Source: Marixanthomonas ophiurae (GTDB lineage: Bacteria > Bacteroidota > Bacteroidia > Flavobacteriales > Flavobacteriaceae). From it: a stretch of 64,000 nucleotides of DNA. The notes under the pieces are model-generated. The model did not search any database, was not told the DNA's origin, and saw only the letters and a list, made by a program, of their open reading frames with translations. The position numbers were made by a program, and so were the translations under genes. Positions within the stretch are counted from its first letter, which is position 1, and every line of letters begins with the position of its first letter. Positions 49,045 through 57,622 of the stretch are shown here, one piece after another. The DNA lies in the NCBI RefSeq assembly GCF_003413745.1, contig NZ_QVID01000002.1, forward strand, positions 620,001 through 684,000. Reading direction: 5' to 3'.

Positions 49045-49123
49045 ACTAAGACTTTGCATGTGCCTCTTTAATAATTTTTCACTACCTTGATAAACAGTTA
49101 ACTAAATTTTAAATAGCATTGTT

Positions 49124-49564
49124 ATGGAAGAAATACCACTAGTCAATTTTCATTTTTCGGTAGATTGGGGAGGTACAAAAATAGGTTTTACCGAAGTTAC
49201 CGGTCTTGATATGGAATATGAAGTCCTAGAGTACCGTCACGGAGCCAGTCCAGAATTTTCTACTCAAAAACTACCGGGCCTCACAAAATATAATGATATC
49301 GTATTGAAAAGAGGAGTTTTAAGTGGCGATAATGAACTCTTTGAGTGGTTTAACGGTTTTAGGCTTAGCAAGGAAAGACGGGATATTACTATTAGTCTAT
49401 TAGACGAATCACATGAACCTACAGCTGTATGGAAAGTACAATATGCCTGGCCAGTTTCTATAAAATACTCCAAACTTCATTCAACAAAAACCGAAATCTT
49501 TATCGAACGGATGGAATTGGCTCATGAAGGTATTGTAGTGATAAACGGCAATAGTGATACATGA
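49124..49564 (+). CDS. Orphan phage-tail/contractile-injection tube protein, copy A
   Basis: 146 residues. VNFHFSVDWGGTKIGFTEVTGLDMEYEVLEYRHGASPEFSTQKLPGLTKYNDIVLKRGVLSGDNELFEWFNGFRLSKERRDITISLLDESHEPTAVWKVQYAWPVSIKYSKLHSTKTEIFIERMELAHEGI is the T4 gp19-like tube fold (PF06841), with the ITLKRG strand and VWKVQYAWPVSIKY strand. The inner tube of phage tails and extracellular injection systems (PVC, MAC, Afp) is made of this. No sheath, baseplate, spike or ATPase gene lies within the window, so the pair is isolated. Confidence 0.85.
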   Translation: MEEIPLVNFHFSVDWGGTKIGFTEVTGLDMEYEVLEYRHGASPEFSTQKLPGLTKYNDIVLKRGVLSGDNELFEWFNGFRLSKERRDITISLLDESHEPTAVWKVQYAWPVSIKYSKLHSTKTEIFIERMELAHEGIVVINGNSDT

Positions 49565-50016
49565 TGCCAGACGACAAAACATATCCGCCGTTAAACATGC
49601 ATTTCAAGGTTCAGTTTGACAGCAAAAAGTTCAAACTAGATTATCGGTTTCAATCGGTACAAGGGTTACAGGTTAGAATTTCTAAAAATGAACATAATAG
49701 GGAAAAGCACACAAAATTTGAAAATATCATTCTAAAGCGAGCGTATCAACCCAATTCCAAATTGATTGAATGGTGTATGGATGCTATCAACAATCATAAG
49801 AAACAACCCCAAAACCTAACCATTAAACTTTTAAACGCCAAAGAAAAGCTAGTAAGTGCCTGGAAAATTGAACAAGCCCTTCCGGTAGGTTGGGGTGTAG
49901 AAGAATTGCACGCGCAAGACACAAAAATATTGATTGAATGTATAGAATTGGAATACAAATATTTCCAGGTAGTGGACAGCAAAGGGACTATTATTGCGCC
50001 TGTTGATACTGAATAG
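49561..50016 (+). CDS. Orphan phage-tail/contractile-injection tube protein, copy B
   Basis: 151 residues, starting ATGATG with a 4-bp overlap of the preceding stop, so translation is coupled. LNMHFKVQFDSKKFKLDYRFQSVQGLQVRISKNEHNREKHTKFENIILKRAYQPNSKLIEWCMDAINNHKKQPQNLTIKLLNAKEKLVSAWKIEQALPVGWGVEELHAQDTKILIECIELEYKYFQVV is again a gp19-like tube fold, distinct in sequence from copy A (about 25% by eye). PVC-type clusters also carry more than one tube paralogue. Why two tube proteins persist without a machine is open. Confidence 0.82.
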   Translation: MMPDDKTYPPLNMHFKVQFDSKKFKLDYRFQSVQGLQVRISKNEHNREKHTKFENIILKRAYQPNSKLIEWCMDAINNHKKQPQNLTIKLLNAKEKLVSAWKIEQALPVGWGVEELHAQDTKILIECIELEYKYFQVVDSKGTIIAPVDTE

Positions 50017-50037
50017 CAGAAGTGGTTGCTACTAATA

Positions 50038-50145
50038 TTATTTGTTTTTGTTTTCCCTGCGCACTAAATAAACAACAAGAGCGATAGGACCTACGATAGC
50101 GAGTATAATAATAAAAAGTAGAATAAGTTGCCAAATACCAATCAT
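50038..50145 (-). CDS. 35-residue single-helix membrane microprotein
   Basis: MIGIWQLILLFIIILAIVGP then IALVVYLVRRENKNK: one membrane helix followed by a basic tail, ending in TAA at 50040-50038. The frame lies in the 210-bp spacer between convergent-looking units and is missed by standard length limits. Composition (hydrophobic core, RRENKNK tail, tidy stop) resembles known small membrane proteins of Bacteroidota. No partner is known. An ORF of another frame (49991-50203) covers the same stretch and has no such features. Confidence 0.5.
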   Translation of the reverse strand: MIGIWQLILLFIIILAIVGPIALVVYLVRRENKNK

Positions 50146-50227
50146 AGCACAATATTTCAGTAAAAATAAAATAATTTCGAATAAATGGTAAACATTCTCT
50201 CACAAATAATTTGAATATCTTAGCTTA

Positions 50228-51100
50228 ATGAAAAAACTGCTATTGATTATTTGCGTGCTATTTTCCGGGAGTATATTCGCACAAGGAATTTCCGAAGAAG
50301 ACATAATCGGCGTCTATCATTTAAAAAGTAATGATCCTATGGGTGGAAATACGTTGGTTTTTTCATCAAACCATACGTATGCAATCGCTTATTTTGGCGG
50401 TATTCAAAAAGGGACTTGGGAGTTGAAAAACGGTAAGTTGAAAGTAACTAAAACCGTTGAGCCTCAATTTGCACTTTATGGACGAAAGATCACAGCATTA
50501 GATAATAAAACGCAAGTTAAGATCTCAACACGTTCAGAAAACCGTTTGCTAGTAGGGTTTAACGCCAAGAACCCGACTTTTTTAAAACGATTGTTTAACC
50601 CCAACTCCAACTGCTATATAACTCCATACGTTATAAATCAAAAAGGCCCAATACACCAGTTTAACCTTGCTTTATTGGAAGAATTTCCGGGATATAGATC
50701 AAAAGGAACTGAAAACCAAGCCCGGGTATTTCAGTTTAAAAACCCCAAAAGTTATAACGATTTGATAGTGGTCAATTTACCTTCGGAATATACAACCGAA
50801 TCAAATATCCCGATTACGTTTAAGGATGGTTTATTGTATGCTGGTAGTTTTTCTGAAGGGATGAAAAAGAAACCCCTACAAAGTTTGAATGAAGAAGATA
50901 CCATGTACATTAAAAAGTATTCAAGTGAAAGTTTGCTTCCTCAAAAGCTTCAGTACGGAGACGAATTTTTCCCTTACTCTGAAAACCCCACACCTGAAGA
51001 ATTGAAGCCGTACAAACGCATTGCTATTTTAAAAAATTCAAAAGAACGTATTACGATTGAACAAGGCTCAATTTTTACTGCATCTTGTGAAAACAACTAA
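50228..51100 (+). CDS. Exported protein of unknown function
   Basis: 290 residues. Signal peptide MKKLLLIICVLFSGSIFAQ. Residues 20-100 form a small barrel: DIIGVYHLKSNDPMGGNTLVFSSNHTYAIAYFGGIQKGTWELKNGKLKVTK, typical of lipocalin-like modules with the K-G-T-W-x-x-x-N turn. The remainder (to 290) has HQFNLALLEEFPGY and VFQFKNPKSYNDLIVVNLP and no recognisable domain. A single gene, convergent with the MFS gene at 51170. Function unknown. Confidence 0.65.
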   Translation: MKKLLLIICVLFSGSIFAQGISEEDIIGVYHLKSNDPMGGNTLVFSSNHTYAIAYFGGIQKGTWELKNGKLKVTKTVEPQFALYGRKITALDNKTQVKISTRSENRLLVGFNAKNPTFLKRLFNPNSNCYITPYVINQKGPIHQFNLALLEEFPGYRSKGTENQARVFQFKNPKSYNDLIVVNLPSEYTTESNIPITFKDGLLYAGSFSEGMKKKPLQSLNEEDTMYIKKYSSESLLPQKLQYGDEFFPYSENPTPEELKPYKRIAILKNSKERITIEQGSIFTASCENN

Positions 51101-51169
51101 CCTCTTGAGGTTAAAAAAGAATATCTAATTGCTGAAATTTAGCATTATTGATAAAACTATTTTAGTTAT

Positions 51170-52381
51170 TTAAAGTGAAATCTTTTTCGTTACATTTTTA
51201 ATCCGTTGTGAGTTGAGTACTACAAGGAACATAGCTGCGAAAAGCATTAAGATAATAGTACTAAAAGATACTCCGCCGTCTATTAAAAAACCAACCAGTA
51301 AAGGCCCTAAAGCCGTACTAATGACCATAAACATGGTGAAAACACTGCGAATTGCACCCATTTTTTCGGTACCGTAAATTTCGGCAATCAGTGACGTTTT
51401 AACGGTTCCAGCCATTCCAGTAGTGATTCCGGCGGTGATTAAGAATAAAAGTGCTCCAAGAATGCTATCCATTAAAGCAAAAGGAATAAGCCCTAAACTT
51501 AGCGGAATAAGGTACAATCGAAACATTTTTTTAGCACTAAATTTATCTACCCAAGTACCGCCAAAAAGGGAAAATAGAAATCTAGCAACGGCATACACAG
51601 TAAAAAAAGTGGCATACAGTTGAGGCGACCACCCTTTGTCTTCCACAAACACATATTGGTAAAAGAAAATAGCGGTATTGGTAAAACTTAGAATAAAACT
51701 GGCTGGCATCATAATACCAAACCGCCTATCGAAAACCACGCTTTTATAATCTTTTATCAGCGACCAAGTAGAAGGTTTTCCTTCCGGGGAAAGCTGCTTG
51801 TCAAAATCTAATAAATTAGTGAATTTTAATCGTATTAAATAGAGTAGAAGGGCAACCCCACTTATAATTGCAGCTATTCTCCAATTGTAGAAAGCGATAA
51901 TGGAGGTGATTATGATAGGAAAAATAGCTTCTCCCATTGAGTAACCAAGGGAAGAAATACTAAGTGCTTTCCCCCGATTTTTGTCAAAATACTTTGAAAT
52001 TACGGTCATACTAATATGACTCATTAAACCTTGACCACATAGCCGTAAGCCCATTAAGGCTATAAAAAGTACTGCAATGTGATACGAAAACCCCAATAAA
52101 ATACTCGATAAACCCAAACTAATTACGGTAAAAGCAGTTACTTTTTTAACTGGTTTGTGGTCTACGGTATGGCCAACAGTAAGCATGATTATAGAAGCAG
52201 CTACTGTACATGCAGCATATATTGCCCCAAAAGTACCTTCAGTAATATCAAAAGCTTTTACAATTTCAGGGACATACAACGAGATAAGAAACGTTTGTCC
52301 AAAGCTCGATAGAAAAGTAAGCAACCAGCCGAAACTAACTTTCTTAAAATTTCCGCGTAAAAAATAGAAATATTCCTTCAA
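51170..52381 (-). CDS. MFS transporter
   Basis: 403 residues, twelve membrane helices. Loop 2-3 reads GHTVDHKPVKK, equivalent to the MFS G-x-x-x-D-R-x-x-R/K motif, and GGTWVDKFSAKKM repeats it in the second half. YFDKNRGKALSISSLGYSMGEAIFPI is typical of the oxalate/formate-antiporter-like MFS group. Substrate not assigned. The gene points left, convergent with 50228, and has a private promoter region near 52400-52590 shared with cspA in the opposite direction. Confidence 0.9.
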   Translation of the reverse strand: MKEYFYFLRGNFKKVSFGWLLTFLSSFGQTFLISLYVPEIVKAFDITEGTFGAIYAACTVAASIIMLTVGHTVDHKPVKKVTAFTVISLGLSSILLGFSYHIAVLFIALMGLRLCGQGLMSHISMTVISKYFDKNRGKALSISSLGYSMGEAIFPIIITSIIAFYNWRIAAIISGVALLLYLIRLKFTNLLDFDKQLSPEGKPSTWSLIKDYKSVVFDRRFGIMMPASFILSFTNTAIFFYQYVFVEDKGWSPQLYATFFTVYAVARFLFSLFGGTWVDKFSAKKMFRLYLIPLSLGLIPFALMDSILGALLFLITAGITTGMAGTVKTSLIAEIYGTEKMGAIRSVFTMFMVISTALGPLLVGFLIDGGVSFSTIILMLFAAMFLVVLNSQRIKNVTKKISL

Positions 52382-52596
52382 AATAGCTGTGCTTCAAATT
52401 TAGAAAGAGGCAAAGATAAAGGCCTTAACAGAGACGGCAGTAACTTTTGTTTTAATTATTCAAAATTTTATTGGTCTCATCAGATACTTGCTTATAATAT
52501 TTTTTTTAAATAATAAACGGGATAAATGGCTATAATCTAATTTAATGGCACCATCTTTGTAAAGTAACAAGTATTAATAAATTAAATTACATTACA

Positions 52597-52788
52597 ATGA
52601 GTAAAGGAACAGTAAAATTTTTCAACGACACTAAAGGTTTTGGATTCATCACTGAAGAAGGAGTTGAAAAAGATCACTTTGTACACATTTCTGGATTAAT
52701 CGATGAGATTAGAGAAGGTGACGAAGTAGAATTTGACCTACAAGAAGGAAACAAAGGATTAAACGCAGTAAACGTAAAAGTGATCTAA
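52597..52788 (+). CDS. cspA: Cold-shock protein CspA-type
   Basis: 63 residues: SKGTVKFFNDTKGFGFITEEGVEKDHFVHISGLIDEIREGDEVEFDLQEGNKGLNAVNVKVI. RNP1 is KGFGFI and RNP2 is DHFVHI, both intact. Single cold-shock domain, the compact Bacteroidota form. RNA chaperone, cold-induced. Start ATG is preceded by a short AT-rich leader, with CATCTTTG (one base off the -7 consensus) at 52551-52558. Terminator at 52811. Opens a run of cold-related genes to 56850. Confidence 0.95.
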   Translation: MSKGTVKFFNDTKGFGFITEEGVEKDHFVHISGLIDEIREGDEVEFDLQEGNKGLNAVNVKVI

Positions 52789-52810
52789 CTATATATCTTT
52801 ATATTTTCAA

Positions 52811-52842
52811 AAGAAAGCCCGTCTTAATCGATGGGCTTTTTT
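52811..52842 (+). terminator. Terminator of cspA
   Basis: AAAGCCCGTC, loop TTAATC, GATGGGCTTTTTT. Confidence 0.88.
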
Positions 52843-52910
52843 ATTACCCGAGTTTTAAAAATATATCCATTTAAAAGAAGTAGTTTTGCGCAAAATTAAA
52901 CGCCCTGACA

Positions 52911-53360
52911 ATGAAGCGCATAAAAGAGTACAGTACATTATTTGGAGTAGAGAAAGAAATCGACCTTAAACTCCTTAAAAAAAGCTACCGAGACCTAGTA
53001 AAACAATGGCATCCAGATAAATTTCAAGATGGAGATCCCATGCAAGAAGAAGCAGAGCTTCAAAGCCGTCATATTATAGATGGGTATCACTTTTTAGTGA
53101 GTATGGCTCCTGAGACTAAAGAAAAAAACCTACCTGCTTATACCGAAACGATTACCAACGCTGCCATTGCAGATTACCAACACAAAGGACTATTGTTAGA
53201 GGTTTTCTTTACAGATGGGAATACGTATGAATATTTTGGGGTTACAAAATCTGTTTACCTTAAAATGATAAACGCCGGGAACCTGAATCGTTTTGCAAAA
53301 CGGAATATTTATCCAAAATATACCTATAGAAAATCGAAACGAACTCTTGAAGAAGCATAG
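52911..53360 (+). CDS. J-domain protein fused to a KTSC domain
   Basis: 149 residues. Residues 1-65 are a J-domain: YSTLFGVEKEIDLKLLKKSYRDLVKQWHPDKFQDGD, with the essential HPD at 36-38. Residues 95-145 are a KTSC domain: HKGLLLEVFFTDGNTYEYFGVTKSVYLKMINAGNLNRFAKRNIYPKYTYRK. J-domains stimulate DnaK; KTSC is a small fold linked with RNA metabolism (seen in lysyl-tRNA-synthetase-like contexts). The fusion may bring DnaK to an RNA-bound client. Lies between cspA and two DEAD-box helicases, supporting an RNA role. Confidence 0.85.
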   Translation: MKRIKEYSTLFGVEKEIDLKLLKKSYRDLVKQWHPDKFQDGDPMQEEAELQSRHIIDGYHFLVSMAPETKEKNLPAYTETITNAAIADYQHKGLLLEVFFTDGNTYEYFGVTKSVYLKMINAGNLNRFAKRNIYPKYTYRKSKRTLEEA

Positions 53361-53425
53361 CAGACATTAAGCTTTATGCTATGTTTTAATTATATTACCA
53401 CCAATACATAAAATCAAAACAAAAT

Positions 53426-54772
53426 ATGAGTACTACATTTTCAAATTTAGGCGTAGCTACTTCTTTAGTAAAGGGGTTAGAAGCGTTGGATATTACACGT
53501 CCAACGAGCATTCAAGAAAAGGCGCTACCCGTTATTTTAGATCAAAAAGAAGATGTAGTAGCATTGGCAAAAACGGGTACTGGAAAAACAGCCGCTTTTG
53601 GGTTGCCTTTACTACAACTTATAGATGTAGATAATAAAGACGTTCAGGCAGTAATTTTAGCTCCAACTCGAGAACTTGGTCAACAAATTTTTAAAAACTT
53701 AGGTGATTTTGCAGCGTATACTCCAAACGTTTCCATCGCGGCTATTTGTGGTGGTATTCCTATAAAGCCTCAAATTGAGCGCTTAAAAGAAGACACCCAT
53801 ATTATTGTTGCCACACCAGGACGTTTGATTGATTTATTAAAGCGGGACGCGCTTTCCATTAAAAACACAAACTATCTTGTGCTAGATGAAGCAGACGAAA
53901 TGGTCACCGCTTTAAAAGACGGACTGGATACCATCGTTGCTGCATTGCCTAAAAAGAGGAGAACCCTACTTTTTACGGCTACCATGCCGGGTACTATTAA
54001 ACAACTGGTTCAAAACTATATGTCTAAACATGTGGTGCATATCGAAGCCGATATGGAAACGGTTGGGCATCAAGGGATCGACCATCAATACGTTGTGGTA
54101 GAACCTATTGAAAAATTAGAAGTGTTGCTACATTTCTTAAACACCAAGCAAGGAGAACGAGGGATTATTTTTTGTAAAACCAAAGCTGCCGTTAATAAAC
54201 TAGCAAAAAAGCTAGCTATTAATAAGTTTTCTTCAGGTGCTTTGCACGGAAGCTTAACACAAGGCATTCGTGACCGGATTATGGGACAATTCCGGGAAGG
54301 GCATATTAATATTTTGGTAGCCACCGATCTCGCTGCTCGTGGGATTGATGTAAAAGAAATAGCATATGTAGTTCAATATCATCTACCTGACACCTACGAT
54401 GCGTATGTTCACCGAAGTGGCCGTACCGCAAGGGCAGGGGCGAAGGGCCTTTCTTTAAGTGTTATACAAGAAGAGGAAGTATTAGACATTCCAGATTTAG
54501 AACAAGAATTAGGGATTACTTTTTCTGAAATGAAAAAAGCCGATGCAGCCGCTATTGAAGAAAATAATGCGCTACTGTGGGCTAGAAGAATTTTTAAAAC
54601 GAAACCAAATAAAGATATCTCCGAAGCTTTTAAAACAAAAATTAAAACCGTCTTTCATCATCTTACCAAAGAGGAGTTAATTGAAAAAATTATCGCAGAC
54701 CACGTAAACCAAACTTCAAAATTAAATATACCAACTGAAGCTCCAAAAAGGAAAAAGAAAAAAAAGAAGTAG
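53426..54772 (+). CDS. DEAD-box RNA helicase
   Basis: 448 residues. FSNLGVATSLVKGLEALDITRPTSIQEKALP is the Q motif; ALAKTGTGKTAAFGLPLLQ is motif I; APTRELGQQ Ia; TPGRLIDLL Ib; VLDEADEMV motif II with DEAD intact; LFTATMPG motif III; LVATDLAARGIDVKEIAYVVQYHLPDTYDAYVHRSGRTARAG holds motifs V and VI. The end is a basic tail (PKRKKKKKK) that binds RNA. A RhlE/CshA-like cold-related helicase. The following helicase starts 9 bp after its stop. Confidence 0.93.
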   Translation: MSTTFSNLGVATSLVKGLEALDITRPTSIQEKALPVILDQKEDVVALAKTGTGKTAAFGLPLLQLIDVDNKDVQAVILAPTRELGQQIFKNLGDFAAYTPNVSIAAICGGIPIKPQIERLKEDTHIIVATPGRLIDLLKRDALSIKNTNYLVLDEADEMVTALKDGLDTIVAALPKKRRTLLFTATMPGTIKQLVQNYMSKHVVHIEADMETVGHQGIDHQYVVVEPIEKLEVLLHFLNTKQGERGIIFCKTKAAVNKLAKKLAINKFSSGALHGSLTQGIRDRIMGQFREGHINILVATDLAARGIDVKEIAYVVQYHLPDTYDAYVHRSGRTARAGAKGLSLSVIQEEEVLDIPDLEQELGITFSEMKKADAAAIEENNALLWARRIFKTKPNKDISEAFKTKIKTVFHHLTKEELIEKIIADHVNQTSKLNIPTEAPKRKKKKKK

Positions 54773-54781
54773 TAAAACCGT

Positions 54782-56095
54782 ATGTCAAACCAATTTAAGT
54801 CTCAACAGGAAATATTAGCAAAATTAGGCATTACAGACCTAAATCCTATGCAGGAAAAAGCACTCTCAGCTATTGCTGCAAACTCAAATAGCGTTTTGTT
54901 ATCTCCAACAGGAACGGGTAAAACGGTTGCTTTTTTATTACCTACACTCGATGCTTTGGATGTAGCTAGTGATACCGTACAGCTTCTTATTTTGGTTCCT
55001 TCCCGTGAATTGGCGATACAAATAGAGCAGGTGATACGCGAAATGGGTTCTGGTTTTAAAGCCAATGCCGTTTATGGAGGTAGACCTTTTTCGAAGGATA
55101 AAGTGGAGTTAGCACACACACCAGCCATCGTCATTGGTACACCAGGACGGGTGGCAGATCATTTGCGACGAGAAACGTTTGGAGTCGATAACATTAAAAC
55201 CATCGTTTTAGATGAGTTTGATAAATCGTTGGAAATTGGTTTTGAAACCGAAATGCGTGAAATTATTGAACACCTCCCTGCCATTGAAAAACGTATTTTA
55301 ACGTCGGCAACACAAGGAATTGAAATTCCGGAGTTTGCTGGGGTGCAGAATCCAAAGGTGATTGATTACTTGGGGACGAAAACAAATAACTTAGCTATTA
55401 AAAAAGTAGAAGCCCCACAAAAAGATAAAATACAAACTTTGGTAAACCTACTACACAATATAGGCAACCAACCCGGGATTATTTTCTGTAATTTTAAAGA
55501 CACCATACAGTTTGTAAGCGATGCTTTAAAAGACAATAACATTCCGCATGGGTGTTTTCATGGTGACTTGGAACAGCTAGACCGAGAACGGGCCTTGATA
55601 AAATTTAGAAACGGAACCCACCAAATAATTATTGCAACAGACCTTGCTGCACGCGGTTTGGACATTCCAGAACTTAACTTTATTATACACTACCAATTAC
55701 CCTTAAAAGCCGAGGAATTTACCCATAGAAATGGTAGAACAGCCCGAATGAATGCAGAAGGCACCGCCTATGTATTGCAGTGGAAACACGAAAATACTCC
55801 TAGTTTTATCACAACGTCTGATGTAGTAAAATTAAAGAGCAAGCAAACCACTATTCAATCGCCTTGGGCTACATTATATATTTCTGGTGGTCGAAAGGAT
55901 AAAATCTCAAAAGGGGATCTTGCCGGTCTATTTTTTAAGCAAGGAAAATTAAAGGGTGATGAAGTTGGCGTTATCGAGCTAAAACAAGACTGTGCCTTTG
56001 TTGCCATACCCAAACATAAAGTGGCGAGCGTTATTCAAAAAACAAATAATACGCGGTTAAAAAAGAAAAAGGTGCGGATTTCAGAACTACGATAG
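54782..56095 (+). CDS. DEAD/DEAH-type RNA helicase with DbpA-like C-terminal domain
   Basis: 437 residues. Motif I LLSPTGTGKTVAFLLP; Ia VPSRELAIQ; Ib GTPGRVADHL; motif II reads VLDEFDKSLEIG, so DEFD replaces DEAD; motif III LTSATQG; IIATDLAARGLDIPELNFIIHYQLPLKAEEFTHRNGRTARM holds V and VI. The C-terminal LYISGGRKDKISKGDLAGLFFKQGKLKGDEVGVIELKQDCAFVAIPKHKVASVIQ is the DbpA RNA-binding domain, which in E. coli targets 23S rRNA hairpin 92. Likely a ribosome-assembly helicase for cold growth. In operon with the preceding one. Confidence 0.92.
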   Translation: MSNQFKSQQEILAKLGITDLNPMQEKALSAIAANSNSVLLSPTGTGKTVAFLLPTLDALDVASDTVQLLILVPSRELAIQIEQVIREMGSGFKANAVYGGRPFSKDKVELAHTPAIVIGTPGRVADHLRRETFGVDNIKTIVLDEFDKSLEIGFETEMREIIEHLPAIEKRILTSATQGIEIPEFAGVQNPKVIDYLGTKTNNLAIKKVEAPQKDKIQTLVNLLHNIGNQPGIIFCNFKDTIQFVSDALKDNNIPHGCFHGDLEQLDRERALIKFRNGTHQIIIATDLAARGLDIPELNFIIHYQLPLKAEEFTHRNGRTARMNAEGTAYVLQWKHENTPSFITTSDVVKLKSKQTTIQSPWATLYISGGRKDKISKGDLAGLFFKQGKLKGDEVGVIELKQDCAFVAIPKHKVASVIQKTNNTRLKKKKVRISELR

Positions 56096-56109
56096 TACTT
56101 CAATCGTTT

Positions 56110-56850
56110 TTAATTTCTTACTTTAATAGGCTTTAACCGAATAAAACCAACAGCATCTAACACTCGTATTATCAAATAGGTTATGTCGATTTCGTACCAT
56201 TTTACACCAAAATTAGCTCGGCTGGCATGCTTGTGATGATTATTATGATAACCCTCACCCATCATTAAAAAATCAAACCGAAATAAATTTTTACTAGTAT
56301 TTTTCATGGTATAATTGACATAGCCATAAATATGGCCAAACCAGTTAATGATCACCCCATGAATCGGGGCCATAAAAAAGGTGACAGGCAATAATAACCA
56401 TTGCCACCAAGCGGTCGCAAAGAATGCAAAGAATAAAATATACAATGCAACCCAAAGCAATCTAGAAAAGCGAGAGCCAGCAAATACATCAAATTTTTTC
56501 CATTGCGGGACGTTTTTGGTAAAACGTTGATCCACATCAATACGTTGCTTATTAATATCTTGATAGATCGTTTTGGTTTTCCACATCATGGCAAACAAAT
56601 TAGCGTCATAAGAAGGAGAATGTGGGTCTTCTTTAGTATCGGTATAGGCGTGATGCATACGATGCATGATTCCATATCCATAAGCACTTAAATAACTTGA
56701 ACCTTGAAAAATCCAGGTTAATACAAATGTAATGCGCTCCATTGTTTTGGACATTGTAAAAACCTGATGTGCTGCATACCGGTGTAAAAAGAAGGACTGA
56801 AAAAATAAACCTCCATACCAAAGCAGCAAAACAAAAATAACGATGGTCAT
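56110..56850 (-). CDS. Membrane fatty-acid (acyl-CoA) desaturase
   Basis: 246 residues, four membrane helices. The three histidine boxes are HRYAAHQVF, HRMHHAYTDTKEDPHSP and HNNHHKHASRANFG, in stearoyl-CoA-desaturase order. Iron enzymes of this type insert a cis double bond into acyl chains, keeping membranes fluid in the cold. The protein is short relative to the cytochrome-fused forms, so it needs a separate electron donor. Convergent with the helicase operon and next to cspA region, consistent with cold adaptation. Confidence 0.92.
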   Translation of the reverse strand: MTIVIFVLLLWYGGLFFQSFFLHRYAAHQVFTMSKTMERITFVLTWIFQGSSYLSAYGYGIMHRMHHAYTDTKEDPHSPSYDANLFAMMWKTKTIYQDINKQRIDVDQRFTKNVPQWKKFDVFAGSRFSRLLWVALYILFFAFFATAWWQWLLLPVTFFMAPIHGVIINWFGHIYGYVNYTMKNTSKNLFRFDFLMMGEGYHNNHHKHASRANFGVKWYEIDITYLIIRVLDAVGFIRLKPIKVRN

Positions 56851-56946
56851 AACTTTTTTTGCAAAGATAACTTGATGTTCTTAACGAAACAATAAATCTA
56901 AGTTAATAAAATGTGTATGAAGGGCACCTTCAGATTCTGCTGTTCT

Positions 56947-57591
56947 TTATTTAAATGTATGGCGTTGCTCTTTTGTTGACGATGCGTTTAGCAACTGGTT
57001 AAACGTTCGTATTGTTTTAAAACTACGGGTGATTTCTCCAGAAACAGCAATTCCAGAAATACCGGTTTTTAATATGTTGGTAACATCTTCTGTTGTGATA
57101 CCTCCAACACCAATAAGGGGAGTTTCGGTCTGTAAGGCTTCTGTAATGGCAGTATACCCATTTAACCCTAAAACCGGAGGTAGGTTATCTTTTGCTGCGG
57201 TACCCCTAAAGGGACCTAAACTAATATAATCAACTTCTTTTTCTAGTAGTGTTTCGCAATCTTGCAAGGTATGTGCTGTTCCGCCAATAAATTGCCAAGG
57301 GTATAAGTGCTTTCTAGCAACAGTAGGGCAGTAGGCTGCTTTTTCAAAATGTACCCCATCTGCTTTCACTTCTTTTGCTATTGTATAATCATCGGTAATG
57401 AGTAATCTGGTTTGAAAGTGAGCGGTGATCTCTCTCGCTTCATGGGCTAGTTTTAAAAGTTTCTTTCCTGAAACTTTTTGTAAACGTAATTGCACGATTT
57501 CTGCACCAGAAGTACACGCTTTTTGAATGTTCTCTATATGGGTTTCTGGAGTACTCCCCTGAGATATATACTGTAATTTCGGTATCATCAT
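56947..57591 (-). CDS. thiE: Thiamine-phosphate synthase-like protein
   Basis: 214 residues. LQYISQGSTPETHIENIQKACTSGAEIVQLRLQKVSGKKLLKLAHEAREITAHFQTRLLITDDYTIAKEVKADGVHFEKAAYCPTVARK, then FIGGTAHTLQDCETLLEKEVDYISLGPFRGTAAKDNLPPVLGLNGY and PLIGVGGITTEDVTNILKTGISGIAVSGEI. This is the TMP-synthase TIM barrel with QLRxK, DD and the GPF-x-T-x-x-K phosphate loop. It joins the pyrimidine and thiazole moieties of thiamine. No other thi genes are near, so it is an isolated copy or TenI-like paralogue; the substrate set is not certain. Confidence 0.85.
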   Translation of the reverse strand: MMIPKLQYISQGSTPETHIENIQKACTSGAEIVQLRLQKVSGKKLLKLAHEAREITAHFQTRLLITDDYTIAKEVKADGVHFEKAAYCPTVARKHLYPWQFIGGTAHTLQDCETLLEKEVDYISLGPFRGTAAKDNLPPVLGLNGYTAITEALQTETPLIGVGGITTEDVTNILKTGISGIAVSGEITRSFKTIRTFNQLLNASSTKEQRHTFK

Positions 57592-57622
57592 AACGTGAAA
57601 CTAACCTATTATTTATGGTAAA

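Noticed and set aside
49991-50203. 70-codon minus-strand ORF near the tube genes.
   Set aside because: Tyr/Cys-rich shadow of the 35-residue frame; the shorter frame has a proper membrane helix and basic tail.
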